Below are positions 15,282-24,213 of a DNA stretch of 24,475 nt, piece after piece. Under the pieces are notes generated by a model. The model had not been told where the DNA came from. It did not search any database and was given only the letters and a program-made list of their open reading frames with translations. The translations under genes were made by a program, and so were the position numbers. The stretch spans positions 1 through 24,475 of the forward strand of contig CAZOJY010000046.1 in NCBI GenBank assembly GCA_964580235.1, given 5' to 3'. This DNA comes from G020348385 sp964580235. GTDB lineage: Bacteria; Acidobacteriota; Aminicenantia; Aminicenantales; Aminicenantaceae. How positions within the stretch are numbered: the first letter of the stretch is position 1; each line of letters begins with the position of its first letter.

Positions 15282-16963
15282 TCAAATCCTTTCGCATAAA
15301 AAATTTGGCCACCATCGAAGAGGTGGAACTAAACATGAAAAAGGGATTCTCCATCATGACAGGTGAAACGGGGGCAGGAAAATCGATCATCATAGATGGT
15401 ATTAGATTGGTGTTGGGCGAAAAAGGATCATCTGATCTGATCCGTACCGGGAAAAAAGAAACCACCGTAGAGGCAATTTTCCATGTCAGCCCTGAGAAAA
15501 TAAAAAAAAAGGTGTTTCCGCCCGCTCATGAAAATGAGATTTTCATCCAGAGGAAAATTGTTGAGCAAGGAACTGGCAAAGGTTATGTGAACGGTGTGCT
15601 TGTCCCGATCAAAAAGCTCAGATCATTCCGAGATGACCTTGTCGATATGTATGGCCAAAATGACCATGTTTTCCTTCGTCAAGTCGAAAATCAACTCAAT
15701 TATCTCGATTTTTACGCAAATGCTTTTTCTCTAAGAAAACAGGTTTCAGAGAAAGCACAAGAACTCAAAAAGTGCGCACGAAAAAAAAGAGATCTCGAAT
15801 CTAGGGAAAACGAGCGAGCGCAACGCCTGGATTTTCTGAACTATCAGATCAGAGAGATCCAAGAGGCCAAGCTTCAACCTGATGAAGAACTGGAACTTCG
15901 CCAGGATAGGAACATTTTGAAAAACGCGGAAAAAATCAGTCTCCTGATAAACGAAGCTCTAAAAATTTCTTACATGCAAGAAAATTCTGCTTCATCTCTT
16001 TTATCAAAGCTCCAGGGCATCATCCAAGAGTTATCAAACTTTGATAGGTCCTTCAAACCCTCACAAGAAGCCATCGCTGAATTAGCCATTATTATCAATG
16101 ATCTGAATGATTCTCTTCTTAAGTTTAAAGATAGACAAACCTCTTCACCCGAAAGGTTGGAAAAACTGGAAGGTCGCCTTAGCCAGATAGAAAATTTAAA
16201 AAGAAAATACGGCACTTCGATCCCGGAAATTCTCAGCTATCTGGAAAGGTTGAAAAAAGAATTTGAAGATTTGAGCTGCAGTCACGAAAAATTAGCTGAA
16301 TTGGAAAAAGAAATATCAGACAGATTTTCCGGCTATCAATCTTTGACAAAAAAGCTTGCGGAGAAACGGAAAAAAAGTGCCCGAGCTCTTGAAAGAGCCA
16401 TTGAAAAAGAAATAAGCCTTTTGGGAATGAAAAGGGCCAGATTTAAAATCGACATAAAATCAAGTCATTATAACAAAGAGAATATCGAAAAAATAAAAAA
16501 CCATGGGACAGAGGAAGTCGAATTCCTGATCAGTCCCAATCCGGGAGAAGAGTTGAGGCCTTTGCGGAAAATTGCATCTGGGGGAGAGCTATCGCGGATT
16601 ATGCTCGCGCTTAAATCACTCGGAAAAGAAAAAGAGAGCCTTAAGACATTAATATTCGATGAGATTGATGCAGGTATCGGTGGAAAAACGGCCGAATTTG
16701 TCGCCCAAAAATTACAAAATCTTGCCCACAACCATCAAGTGATCTGCATAACACATTTGCCACAAATTGCCTCCTTTGCGACATATCACTACAGAATTGA
16801 TAAACACGTAAGAAAAGACAGAACTTTCACGATAGTAAAAGAGCTATCCTTCAAAGAGCGGATTCAAGAAATAGCGAGACTCTTAACAGGAAGTCGCGTG
16901 ACCGATACATCCCTTAAAAATGCGAAAGAAATGCTTGTTCATAATCTCAACATTGATCACTGA
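15278..16963 (+). CDS. recN: DNA repair protein RecN
   Basis: This SMC-like ATPase of 561 residues is the usual RecN length. It has Walker A GETGAGKS (29-36), long coiled-coil segments (about 150-380) rich in Lys/Glu, the ABC signature SGGELSR (near 434) and Walker B FDEIDAGIGGKTAE (near 460), followed by the ITHLPQIASFA switch. RecN acts at double-strand breaks with RecA. The start is GTG 15278, overlapping the protease stop by 4 bases, so translation is probably coupled. Placement among envelope genes is an operon convenience rather than a functional link. recN beside a C_GCAxxG_C_C gene and miaB is noted only as context. Confidence 0.96.
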   Translation: MIKSFRIKNLATIEEVELNMKKGFSIMTGETGAGKSIIIDGIRLVLGEKGSSDLIRTGKKETTVEAIFHVSPEKIKKKVFPPAHENEIFIQRKIVEQGTGKGYVNGVLVPIKKLRSFRDDLVDMYGQNDHVFLRQVENQLNYLDFYANAFSLRKQVSEKAQELKKCARKKRDLESRENERAQRLDFLNYQIREIQEAKLQPDEELELRQDRNILKNAEKISLLINEALKISYMQENSASSLLSKLQGIIQELSNFDRSFKPSQEAIAELAIIINDLNDSLLKFKDRQTSSPERLEKLEGRLSQIENLKRKYGTSIPEILSYLERLKKEFEDLSCSHEKLAELEKEISDRFSGYQSLTKKLAEKRKKSARALERAIEKEISLLGMKRARFKIDIKSSHYNKENIEKIKNHGTEEVEFLISPNPGEELRPLRKIASGGELSRIMLALKSLGKEKESLKTLIFDEIDAGIGGKTAEFVAQKLQNLAHNHQVICITHLPQIASFATYHYRIDKHVRKDRTFTIVKELSFKERIQEIARLLTGSRVTDTSLKNAKEMLVHNLNIDH

Positions 16964-17048
16964 AATCTCTGACAGATGTTTCATCTATGACAAACAACTT
17001 TCGGATATTTTCATGCGGAGAAAGCCTAAAAAAAGGATTAAAGAGAAA

Positions 17049-17489
17049 ATGAAGATGACCAGGAGCCAGATTGCTGTTTCACGATTTAAAGAAGGATTCA
17101 AATGTTCTCAAGCCGTGCTTTCGGCTTTTTCTGATATTTTCGGCCTTGACTTGAACTTGTCATTGAAAATTTCCCAGCCGTTTGGAGGCGGAATTGCCCG
17201 CAGGGGAGAAATGTGCGGAGCTGTGTCCGGAGCGCTTTTGGTCATCGGTCTCAAATATGGACGAGCAGAGGCTGAAAACACTCCAGCCCGAGAAAAAACC
17301 TATGAAACCGTAACAGCTTTCGTCCAGAGATTTGAAAGCCTTCAAGGTACCATCAACTGTAAAAAGTTATTGGGCTATGATCTAAGCACAGAAGAGGAAT
17401 ACAAAAAAGCGGAAGAAGAAGGGCTGTTCGAAACTCTCTGTCCGAATTTTGTCCAAAATGCTGTTGCGATTCTTATGGACTTGATATAG
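17049..17489 (+). CDS. C_GCAxxG_C_C family protein
   Basis: This 146-residue protein has the four conserved cysteines of the family: Cys19 in KCSQAVL, Cys56 in MCGAVSGALLVIG (the GCAxxG-type motif, here MCGAVSG), Cys104 in INCKKLLG and Cys131 in LCPNFV. The cysteines probably bind a metal or redox centre; the biochemical role of the family is not established. The start is placed at ATG 17049 because similarity begins there; the frame is open further upstream into recN, but those residues look unlike coding sequence. It is followed 6 bases later by miaB. Confidence 0.85.
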   Translation: MKMTRSQIAVSRFKEGFKCSQAVLSAFSDIFGLDLNLSLKISQPFGGGIARRGEMCGAVSGALLVIGLKYGRAEAENTPAREKTYETVTAFVQRFESLQGTINCKKLLGYDLSTEEEYKKAEEEGLFETLCPNFVQNAVAILMDLI

Positions 17490-17495
17490 ATCTCG

Positions 17496-18815
17496 ATGAA
17501 ATTCTTTATCCACACTTTTGGCTGCCAGATGAATGAGAGCGATTCAGAGCATATAGCCGGAATACTTTTGGCCTCCGGTATGACTGCCGCCCTCTCCCCC
17601 GAGGAGAGCAATTTAATCATCATCAACACTTGTGCAGTGAGAGAAAAATCCGAAGAAAAACTCTACTCTCTGCTGGGTCGTCTGGAATCTCTCAAAAAGA
17701 CAAACGGAGCCATCGTGGGCGTTACCGGCTGTATTGCACAGCTATACCGATCCAAGCTATGGGACAAAAAACCTTTTCTTGACTTTATCATCGGACCAGA
17801 CAATTACCGGCAAATCCCAAAGCTCATTCCAACCCAATCGAATGATAAAGTCATAACGACGCACTGGGATGCTGAATGGCATGATTTCCCTATCCAAAAA
17901 ATCAATCGAAACAGTAAAGTGAGCGCTTATCTTACTATAATGGAAGGATGCAACAATTTTTGTTCTTACTGCGTCGTGCCTTTCACAAGAGGGAGAGAAA
18001 AATACAGGCCGATTCAAAGCATTCAAGAAGAAGCAGAAGAGCTAGCAGCAAGGAACTATAAAGAGATTCATCTTTTGGGACAAAATGTTAATTCTTACAT
18101 TGATCCGGAAACGGGGAAAAACTTTTCGGCATTATTAAAAAAAATCAACACCATCACTGGTATCGAGTGGATTAGATTTATCACTTCTCATCCTAAAAAC
18201 TTCACGGATGAAACGGCACGTGCCATGAAAGAAGCGCGAAAGGTCTGCCATCAACTCCATCTCCCTGTCCAATCCGGATCCACATCTGTTCTTCAAAGCA
18301 TGAACAGAGGCTATACAAGAAAAGACTACCTTGAAAAGGCTGCACTTCTTCGCACACTGATGCCTGACATTCACCTAAGCACGGATATAATCGTCGGATA
18401 TCCTGGGGAGACACAGAAAGAATTTCAGGAAACATTGAGTCTGCTTGAGAAAGTCCGATTTACCAATATATTTTCCTTCCGCTACTCCCCTCGCCCGCGT
18501 ACAGCAGCAGCCAAGAAAAAAGATAACATTCCATTCAACGTGAAAAAAAATCGGCTCATCCAGGTTCAAGCCCTCCAAAAAAAAATCCAGATGGAAAAAA
18601 ATAAATCTCTGATCGGCCAAATTCAAAAAATTCTTTGTACGGGAAAAAGTAAAAAAGATCCGAATGTCTATTCGGGCCGAAACGCAGGTTATCAGGTCGT
18701 CAATTTTAACTCCTCAAAAGATGTCCTTAACCAATTTATCTGTGTCAAGATCGTCGACTGTGGACCCTACAGCCTGTTTGGCGAAGTCAGAGAATCTTTT
18801 TCTCAACAGAATTGA
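17496..18815 (+). CDS. miaB: tRNA-2-methylthio-N6-dimethylallyladenosine synthase MiaB
   Basis: This 439-residue radical SAM methylthiotransferase adds the 2-methylthio group to i6A37 of tRNAs. The N-terminal domain binds a [4Fe-4S] cluster through Cys10 (FGCQMN), Cys46 (NTCAVRE) and Cys79 (TGCIAQ). The radical SAM cluster uses C152-x3-C156-x2-C159 in GCNNFCSYC, followed by VPFTRGREKYRP. A TRAM-like C-terminal domain covers roughly 375-435. FTRGRE and the sequence around residue 10 favour MiaB over MtaB or RimO. It is the last gene before the pyrophosphatase promoter and ends the run of close-spaced genes. Confidence 0.95.
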   Translation: MKFFIHTFGCQMNESDSEHIAGILLASGMTAALSPEESNLIIINTCAVREKSEEKLYSLLGRLESLKKTNGAIVGVTGCIAQLYRSKLWDKKPFLDFIIGPDNYRQIPKLIPTQSNDKVITTHWDAEWHDFPIQKINRNSKVSAYLTIMEGCNNFCSYCVVPFTRGREKYRPIQSIQEEAEELAARNYKEIHLLGQNVNSYIDPETGKNFSALLKKINTITGIEWIRFITSHPKNFTDETARAMKEARKVCHQLHLPVQSGSTSVLQSMNRGYTRKDYLEKAALLRTLMPDIHLSTDIIVGYPGETQKEFQETLSLLEKVRFTNIFSFRYSPRPRTAAAKKKDNIPFNVKKNRLIQVQALQKKIQMEKNKSLIGQIQKILCTGKSKKDPNVYSGRNAGYQVVNFNSSKDVLNQFICVKIVDCGPYSLFGEVRESFSQQN

Positions 18816-18840
18816 AATTTGATAAAATTTGTGCTATACA
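18812..18840 (+). promoter_or_regulatory. Promoter of the membrane pyrophosphatase gene
   Basis: TTGAAA (18812-18817) stands 17 bases before TATACA (18835-18840), each matching the sigma-70 consensus at five of six positions. The -35 box overlaps the miaB stop. The predicted start near 18847 leaves a short leader with AAAGG ahead of ATG 18874. Confidence 0.65.
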
Positions 18841-18873
18841 TCGAAGGCTTGACTCCAGAATAAAGGTAAAAAA

Positions 18874-20877
18874 ATGTCGTTGCTCAATTTGTTGCCGTAT
18901 TCTTTCATTATCGGGTTTCTAGGACTCATTTTTGCGCTGATTTTATACTTCTTGATCAAGAAGTATCCTCGTGGAAGCGAAAGAATGATACAGATTTCGG
19001 AAGCAGTGCATTCGGGAGCTATGGTTTTTTTAAGGCGCGAGTACACATTCATTTTTATTTTTGTGACCGTCATGTTCTTTATCCTCTGGAAGTTCTTTTC
19101 AGTGTACACAAGCCTGGCCTTTCTAACAGGCGCCAGTTGCTCCATGCTTGCTGGATTCATCGGTTTGAAGGGGTCCACTCGCTCGGCTGTACGGGCAACA
19201 CAGGGTGCTATTGATGGGGGGACACCAAGAGCATTGACAATTGCCTTTCAGGGTGGAGCCGTAATGGGGATTTCTGTAGCGGCCTTGGGGGTTGTCGGCA
19301 TCGGCATCTTCTTTTTCTTCACAAAAAACATGGAAATCATCAATGGTTTTGCCATGGGTGCCAGTTCTGTGGCTTTGTTTGCCCGTGTAGGTGGAGGAAT
19401 TTTTACAAAAAGTGCAGATATTGGAGCAGATCTTGTGGGAAAAGTCGAAGCGGGAATCCCAGAAGACGATCCCCGAAATCCTGGCGTGATTGCCGATAAC
19501 GTCGGTGACAATGTCGGAGATACTGCGGGAATGGGCGCAGACCTTTTTGAATCCTACGTCGGCTCGGTTATTGCTTCTCTTGCTATCGGTGCAACGCTTC
19601 AGCAAAGCATCAATCACATGTCTCTTCCGCTGTTATTAATTGTGGTTGGACTTTTGAGTTCTATCATAGGAGTGTTTTCCATCAATTTGCTTAAGAATAT
19701 CAGTCCCCAATCGGCACTTAGAAATTCTTACTATATCAGCGGACTAATATTCATTGTAGGCTCTTTTTTCTCTATAAAAGGGCTTCTGGGTGATGTTGCG
19801 GGACACATGAATATTTTTTGGTCTGTATTGATCGGGATGGTCGCAGGCATCATGATTGGCTTGGAGAGTGAATTCTTCACCTCAGGCCCCCCCGTAAAAA
19901 ACATCGCTCGAACAGCCCAAACAGGAAGCGCTCCCACACTAATAACCGGATTAGCAGTCGGCTTCCAAAGCACTATTCTTCCCCTCCTAACCATTGCAGC
20001 TGCTATTTTTGTATCCTTCAAACTGTATAATCTGTATGGCATCGCCATATCAGCAGTGGGAATGCTGGCAACGATCGGAATCGTTATGTCCACAGATTCA
20101 TACGGCCCTATCGCAGATAATGCGGGAGGAATCGCAGAAATGACCAATGCGGGTGAAAATATCCGAAAAATTACCGACAAACTTGATTCCTTGGGAAATA
20201 CAACCGCCGCTATTGGGAAAGGCTTTGCTATTGGCTCTGCGGCGCTCACAGCCTTGGCACTTTTTTCCGCATACCAGGGAACTATAAACAAATACCTCGA
20301 ACAAGCCGGACAGGAATTGCTCAACATCAGTCTCACCGATGTGGGAACAGTTGTCGGATTGCTGCTGGGAGCACTCATGCCCTTCATCATTGCCTCGCTG
20401 ACCATGCAGGCTGTAGGCCGCACAGCAAATAAAATGGTGATCGAAATCCGAAGACAATTCAAGGATATCAAGGGATTGATGGAAGGTAAAGAAAAACCGG
20501 ATTCTGACCGCTGCATCGATATTGTCACCAGAGGAGCGCTATTGGAAATGGTTCTGCCCGGGATTCTGGCTGTTGTCGCCCCCCTTCTTGTCGGTTTTTT
20601 GATGGGCCCAGAGGCCCTTGGTGGCTTCCTCGCAGGAGCAACAGCAAGCGGGGTTTTACTCGGTATTTTCATGGCCAACGCAGGAGCTGCATGGGACAAT
20701 GCCAAAAAATGGATAGAGGAAGGCCATTTTGGAGGGAAAGGAACCGAGGTGCATGCAGCGGCTGTGGTTGGAGATACTGTTGGTGACCCTCTTAAAGACA
20801 CCGCCGGCCCTTCGATGAATATTTTGATAAAGCTTATGGCTGTTGTTAGTCTTGTGTTTGCCCCACTGATTATGTAG
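18874..20877 (+). CDS. hppA: Membrane-bound pyrophosphatase, K+-dependent, probably Na+-pumping
   Basis: This 667-residue integral membrane enzyme hydrolyses pyrophosphate to pump cations. The substrate loop DIGADLVGKVEAGIPEDDPRN (begins at 182) and the DNVGDNVGD motif (208-216) are intact, as is the C-terminal GDTVGDPLKDTAGPS. GNTTAAIG places Ala445 and Gly448 at the positions that mark K+-dependent enzymes (K+-independent ones have Lys/Thr). The glutamate of helix 6 is in ADLFESYVG (Glu226), the position used by Na+-pumping enzymes, not one turn later as in plant-type H+ pumps. Na+ pumping is therefore inferred. It has its own promoter and is transcribed separately from miaB and probably from nusA. 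Confidence 0.96.
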   Translation: MSLLNLLPYSFIIGFLGLIFALILYFLIKKYPRGSERMIQISEAVHSGAMVFLRREYTFIFIFVTVMFFILWKFFSVYTSLAFLTGASCSMLAGFIGLKGSTRSAVRATQGAIDGGTPRALTIAFQGGAVMGISVAALGVVGIGIFFFFTKNMEIINGFAMGASSVALFARVGGGIFTKSADIGADLVGKVEAGIPEDDPRNPGVIADNVGDNVGDTAGMGADLFESYVGSVIASLAIGATLQQSINHMSLPLLLIVVGLLSSIIGVFSINLLKNISPQSALRNSYYISGLIFIVGSFFSIKGLLGDVAGHMNIFWSVLIGMVAGIMIGLESEFFTSGPPVKNIARTAQTGSAPTLITGLAVGFQSTILPLLTIAAAIFVSFKLYNLYGIAISAVGMLATIGIVMSTDSYGPIADNAGGIAEMTNAGENIRKITDKLDSLGNTTAAIGKGFAIGSAALTALALFSAYQGTINKYLEQAGQELLNISLTDVGTVVGLLLGALMPFIIASLTMQAVGRTANKMVIEIRRQFKDIKGLMEGKEKPDSDRCIDIVTRGALLEMVLPGILAVVAPLLVGFLMGPEALGGFLAGATASGVLLGIFMANAGAAWDNAKKWIEEGHFGGKGTEVHAAAVVGDTVGDPLKDTAGPSMNILIKLMAVVSLVFAPLIM

Positions 20878-20892
20878 CGGTTTGCTATTCAT

Positions 20893-20921
20893 TTGATATT
20901 CTTTTGCATTTCCGATATAAT
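20893..20921 (+). promoter_or_regulatory. Strong promoter ahead of nusA
   Basis: TTGATA (20893-20898) stands exactly 17 bases before a perfect TATAAT (20916-20921), the best sigma-70 match in the window. Transcription would start near 20928 and give a leader of about 145 bases before the nusA ATG at 21074. Confidence 0.7.
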
Positions 20922-20926
20922 TCCCA

Positions 20927-21017
20927 CTCCTTATTACCCTGATTAATCAGGCGTGGACTATTCACATGCCAAGCCTTCCCGCCCCAACATTAAGGAGGCA
21001 GCAAGGAAGTAGCTCCT
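20927..21017 (+). other. Structured nusA leader / possible repeat element
   Basis: The region holds a perfect 14-base palindrome CCTGATTAATCAGG (20938-20951), a hairpin GGCGTG/CATGCC (20950-20955, 20965-20970), and TAAGGAG (20991-20997), which can pair either with CTCCTTA (20927-20933) or, as AGGAG, with CTCCT (21013-21017). The two pairings exclude each other, as in an attenuator. A T8 run lies downstream (about 21034-21041) but not next to a stem. TTACCCTGA-type sequence also resembles the dispersed repeats at the window end, so a repeat insertion is an alternative. No known RNA family was recognised. Confidence 0.4.
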
Positions 21018-21073
21018 GAATATGTCATCGGAATTTTTTTTGAATATTTTTGGCTAGATAGAAACAAAATAGG

Positions 21074-22096
21074 ATGAAAGTAAACGTGTGGAACACCATT
21101 CTCCAGCTCAGCAGGGAGAGGAGCGTAGAACCTGTTGTCATAGTCAATGCCATAAAAGAATCCTTGAAGGTGGCATCTGCCCAATATTTCTCTCACGATG
21201 AAGATATTCATATCCATTTTACTCCTGAGAAAGGCCTTCTGCACGTATTCACTGTCAAAAAGATATGCGAAAATCCAGAGGATGAAACCCATGAGATTTC
21301 ATTGCAGGCTGCCAGAAAAATAGATCCTGTGGCTGAAATCGGCAAGTGTATTGAAATCGAACTCCCTTCAGAAACTTTGGGACGCATAGCGGCCCAAGCA
21401 GCAAAACAGGTCATTTTTCAAAAAGTCCGGGATGCAGAACAAGAAAAAATTTTTAATACATTTACCCCCCGGATTGGAGAAGTCATTACGGGTGTTCTAC
21501 GAAGGATTGAACCAAACAAAAATATGATTGTCGAAGTGGACAAAACAGAAATTCTTCTTCCCTATCGTGAAAAACTCCCTGAGGAAGAATTCAAAAGAGG
21601 CGATAGAGTAAAGGCCGTTATTGTTCAGGTTTTGAAAGAAAATAAAGGTCCTCAAGTTATTATTTCAAGAGCCCATCCCCAATTTCTAAAAAAACTTCTG
21701 GAGATAGAAATTCCCGAAATCGCCAACGGAAACATCGTAATGAAAGACATGATCCGCCAGCCTGGAGAAAGAGCCAAAGTCGCCGTCTATACAGAAGAAA
21801 AAGATATCGACGCGATTGGAGCATGTATAGGCGTTAAAGGGAATAGAATCCTTGCTATAAGTAAGGAACTCAACGGAGAAAAAATTGATATCATCGAATG
21901 GTCAAAAAATCCGCTGGAATACGCAAAGGCCGCATTAAGTCCTGCCAAAATTGAAAAAGTATTCATTTTCAATAAACAAGATAAAAAAATGCAGGCTTTA
22001 GTTGCACCGGAGCATCTCTCTCTGGCTATCGGAAAAAAAGGAATAAATGTCAGGCTTGCGTCTAAACTCGTAGGCTGGAAAATAGAAATCAAATAG
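21074..22096 (+). CDS. nusA: Transcription termination/antitermination protein NusA
   Basis: This 340-residue protein has an N-terminal RNA-polymerase-binding domain (about 1-130), an S1 domain (about 134-200, with GEVITGVLRRIE) and two KH domains (about 205-340, with ACIGVKGNRI and LAIGKKGINVRLA). It ends directly after KH2, so the acidic repeat domains of proteobacterial NusA are absent, as is usual outside Proteobacteria. It binds nascent RNA and modulates pausing and termination. ATG 21074 is preceded only by AGG immediately adjacent, a poor ribosome site. rimP, which often precedes nusA, is not found in the 196 bases upstream. infB starts 7 bases after the stop. Confidence 0.95.
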   Translation: MKVNVWNTILQLSRERSVEPVVIVNAIKESLKVASAQYFSHDEDIHIHFTPEKGLLHVFTVKKICENPEDETHEISLQAARKIDPVAEIGKCIEIELPSETLGRIAAQAAKQVIFQKVRDAEQEKIFNTFTPRIGEVITGVLRRIEPNKNMIVEVDKTEILLPYREKLPEEEFKRGDRVKAVIVQVLKENKGPQVIISRAHPQFLKKLLEIEIPEIANGNIVMKDMIRQPGERAKVAVYTEEKDIDAIGACIGVKGNRILAISKELNGEKIDIIEWSKNPLEYAKAALSPAKIEKVFIFNKQDKKMQALVAPEHLSLAIGKKGINVRLASKLVGWKIEIK

Positions 22097-22103
22097 GTTT
22101 ATC

Positions 22104-23897
22104 ATGAAAACGCAAAAAAAAGACAAACCCCCGGAAAAGAAGAAAAAAGACTCATCAAAAGCCATTCGCATCTTGGATAGCATGAGCCTTAAAGAGCTTG
22201 CCGATAAAACAGGCATAGGCTCGAAGGATATCATCGAAACGCTGACAAAAAAGGGCTTCTCCCTTGGAATCAATGATGTTGTTAGTGAATCCACAGCAAA
22301 AATTATATCTGAAAATTTTAAAGTGAAACTCAAAATCTCAACATATGAGGAAGATGTCCGAGAACGGGCTTTCGGCCAAAAAAAGGAACTTGTCTCCAGG
22401 CCACCTGTTGTTGCTATTTTGGGACATGTCGATCATGGCAAGACAACGCTCCTGGATGCAATAAGAGAATCTAATATCGTGGAAAAAGAACACGGCGGCA
22501 TTACCCAGCACATCGGAGCATACAGAGTGTTGCATGATAACAGACCTATCACGTTTATCGATACACCCGGCCATGAAGCATTCACACAATTGAGAGTGCG
22601 GGGAGCAAATCTAACAGATATCGTCATTCTGGTAGTCGCCGCCGATGATGGAGTGATGCCTCAAACAAAAGAAGCTATCAATCATGCCAAAGCTGCAGAT
22701 GTGCCGATTATCGTGGCCATCAATAAGATCGACAAAAAGGATGCGGACACCGAAAAAGTCAAACAGCAACTCTCAAAAGAAGGTCTTCTGGTTGAGGACT
22801 GGGGGGGTGACATTGTGAGTGTAGAAATCTCCGCCAAGGAGAAAATACACCTGGATGAACTCCTTGAGATGATTCTCCTGCTTAGCGATATGATTGAACT
22901 TAAAGCAAATCCATCCATAGAAGCTCAAGGGATTGTCCTCGAGGCTCGTTTGGATGCGACAAAAGGCCCTGTGGCAACGGTCATCATTCTTCATGGGACA
23001 CTCAAACAGGGAGAATCTTTCATTTCTGGGAATACTTTCGGGAAAGCCAGAGCCTTATTCGATGAACATGGTAAACCGATGAAGAGTACAGGTCTCTCTG
23101 TTCCAGTTGAAGTTTTGGGTTTTGCCGACGTTCCTTCTGCCGGAGATGTTTTCCAAGTCATTCCCGATCCTGAAAAAGCGAAAAAAATATCGCAAATACG
23201 GAGATCCCAGATAGAAAAAAAGGAAACACCTGAACCAGAACATCTTACGCTGGACCAGCTTTTTAAAAAACTCGAAGAAGGAGAGGTCAAAGAATTAGCC
23301 CTCATAATCAGAGCAGATGTCCAGGGATCTGTCGAAGTTCTGTCTGACGTTCTTCCATCCTTGAGTACGGAAGAGGTCAAAATAAAAATTGTTCACTCTG
23401 CCACGGGAAATATCACCGAAACAGATGTACTCCTGGCCTCTGCTTCAAATGCTATTATCCTGGGTTACAACACCAAGGTTTCTCAAAAAATACTGGACAT
23501 GGCCAAAGAAGAAAACGTGGAAATCCGAAGCTACAATATTATTTATCAATTGACAAAAGACGTCAAGGATGCCCTCAGCGGCCTCCTGGAACCCATTCAA
23601 AAAGAAGTTTATTTAGGCCGGGCAGAGATTAAAAGAATATTCCGAGTTCCAAAAGTCGGTTCTATTGCTGGATGCCTGGTCATCGATGGCCAAATCAACA
23701 GGAATGCTCAAGTGAGAATCATAAGGGGTGAAGAAGTTGTCCATCAGGGAAAGATATCCTCTCTTAAACATATCAAAGAGAATGTGACAGAGCTAAAAAA
23801 GGGTTACGAATGTGGGATCGGGATTGAATCATTCAGGGATATCCAAGAAGGAGATATCATCGAAGCTTATAAAACAGAATTGGAATCCCGAAAATAA
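22104..23897 (+). CDS. infB: Translation initiation factor IF-2
   Basis: This 597-residue protein is a compact IF-2 with one IF2_N-like module (about 25-75) and only a short Lys-rich N-terminus, against about 890 residues in E. coli. GTPase motifs: G1 GHVDHGKT (107-114), G3 DTPGHE (153-158), G4 NKID (207-210) and G5 SAK (243-245). Domains II-IV follow, with the fMet-tRNA-binding C-terminal domain near KGYECGIGIESF. It positions initiator tRNA on the 30S subunit and promotes subunit joining. nusA-infB order is widely conserved; a 7-base gap indicates co-transcription. Confidence 0.97.
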   Translation: MKTQKKDKPPEKKKKDSSKAIRILDSMSLKELADKTGIGSKDIIETLTKKGFSLGINDVVSESTAKIISENFKVKLKISTYEEDVRERAFGQKKELVSRPPVVAILGHVDHGKTTLLDAIRESNIVEKEHGGITQHIGAYRVLHDNRPITFIDTPGHEAFTQLRVRGANLTDIVILVVAADDGVMPQTKEAINHAKAADVPIIVAINKIDKKDADTEKVKQQLSKEGLLVEDWGGDIVSVEISAKEKIHLDELLEMILLLSDMIELKANPSIEAQGIVLEARLDATKGPVATVIILHGTLKQGESFISGNTFGKARALFDEHGKPMKSTGLSVPVEVLGFADVPSAGDVFQVIPDPEKAKKISQIRRSQIEKKETPEPEHLTLDQLFKKLEEGEVKELALIIRADVQGSVEVLSDVLPSLSTEEVKIKIVHSATGNITETDVLLASASNAIILGYNTKVSQKILDMAKEENVEIRSYNIIYQLTKDVKDALSGLLEPIQKEVYLGRAEIKRIFRVPKVGSIAGCLVIDGQINRNAQVRIIRGEEVVHQGKISSLKHIKENVTELKKGYECGIGIESFRDIQEGDIIEAYKTELESRK

Positions 23898-23918
23898 TAT
23901 GAAACTCTTTATTTCGCG

Positions 23919-24200
23919 ATGATTATCGGACTGTTAGTTTTTGAAATTTACCTCCCATATTCTCATTCTTTGAAAGAAAAAAGAAAAACGATCAATAGAA
24001 TCAAAGACAGGATGAAAAAAAAATTCAATATCGCTTTTGCCGAACTGGAATACCTGAACAAATGGCAGCGATCCAGAATCGGATTAGTAACCTTAAATAC
24101 TCAGAAAAGAATGATTGAAAAAATATTCCATAAAATCATTATTGAAATTGAAGAAAGCATAGAAGGGGAAATCCTTCAGAAGGATATTTGTTATTTTTAA
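23919..24200 (+). CDS. ylxP: DUF503 family protein (YlxP-like)
   Basis: This 93-residue protein starts MIIGLLVFEIYLPYSHSLKE (the first 20 residues) and has the SLKEKRK motif and C-terminal pattern of the YlxP/DUF503 family, which commonly sits in the nusA-infB-rbfA operon of Firmicutes and other phyla. It is small and probably cytoplasmic, possibly RNA- or ribosome-associated; its function is not established. ATG 23919 lies 21 bases after the infB stop with no clear ribosome site. rbfA, the usual next gene, is not present; repeats follow instead. Confidence 0.88.
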   Translation: MIIGLLVFEIYLPYSHSLKEKRKTINRIKDRMKKKFNIAFAELEYLNKWQRSRIGLVTLNTQKRMIEKIFHKIIIEIEESIEGEILQKDICYF

Positions 24201-24213
24201 TCTTGTTAACTAG

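Noticed and set aside
19731..20801. Long open frame of 356 codons on the minus strand
   Set aside because: It lies wholly antisense to hppA, whose sequence is clearly conserved. The Ala/Pro/Ser-rich translation is typical of a shadow frame opposite a membrane protein gene.
20927..21030. Possible tRNA or SRP (4.5S) RNA gene in the nusA leader
   Set aside because: There is no TTCGA-type T-loop or cloverleaf, and the conserved SRP core (CAGGTCCGGAAGGAAGCAGC-like) is not matched apart from a partial GGAAG.
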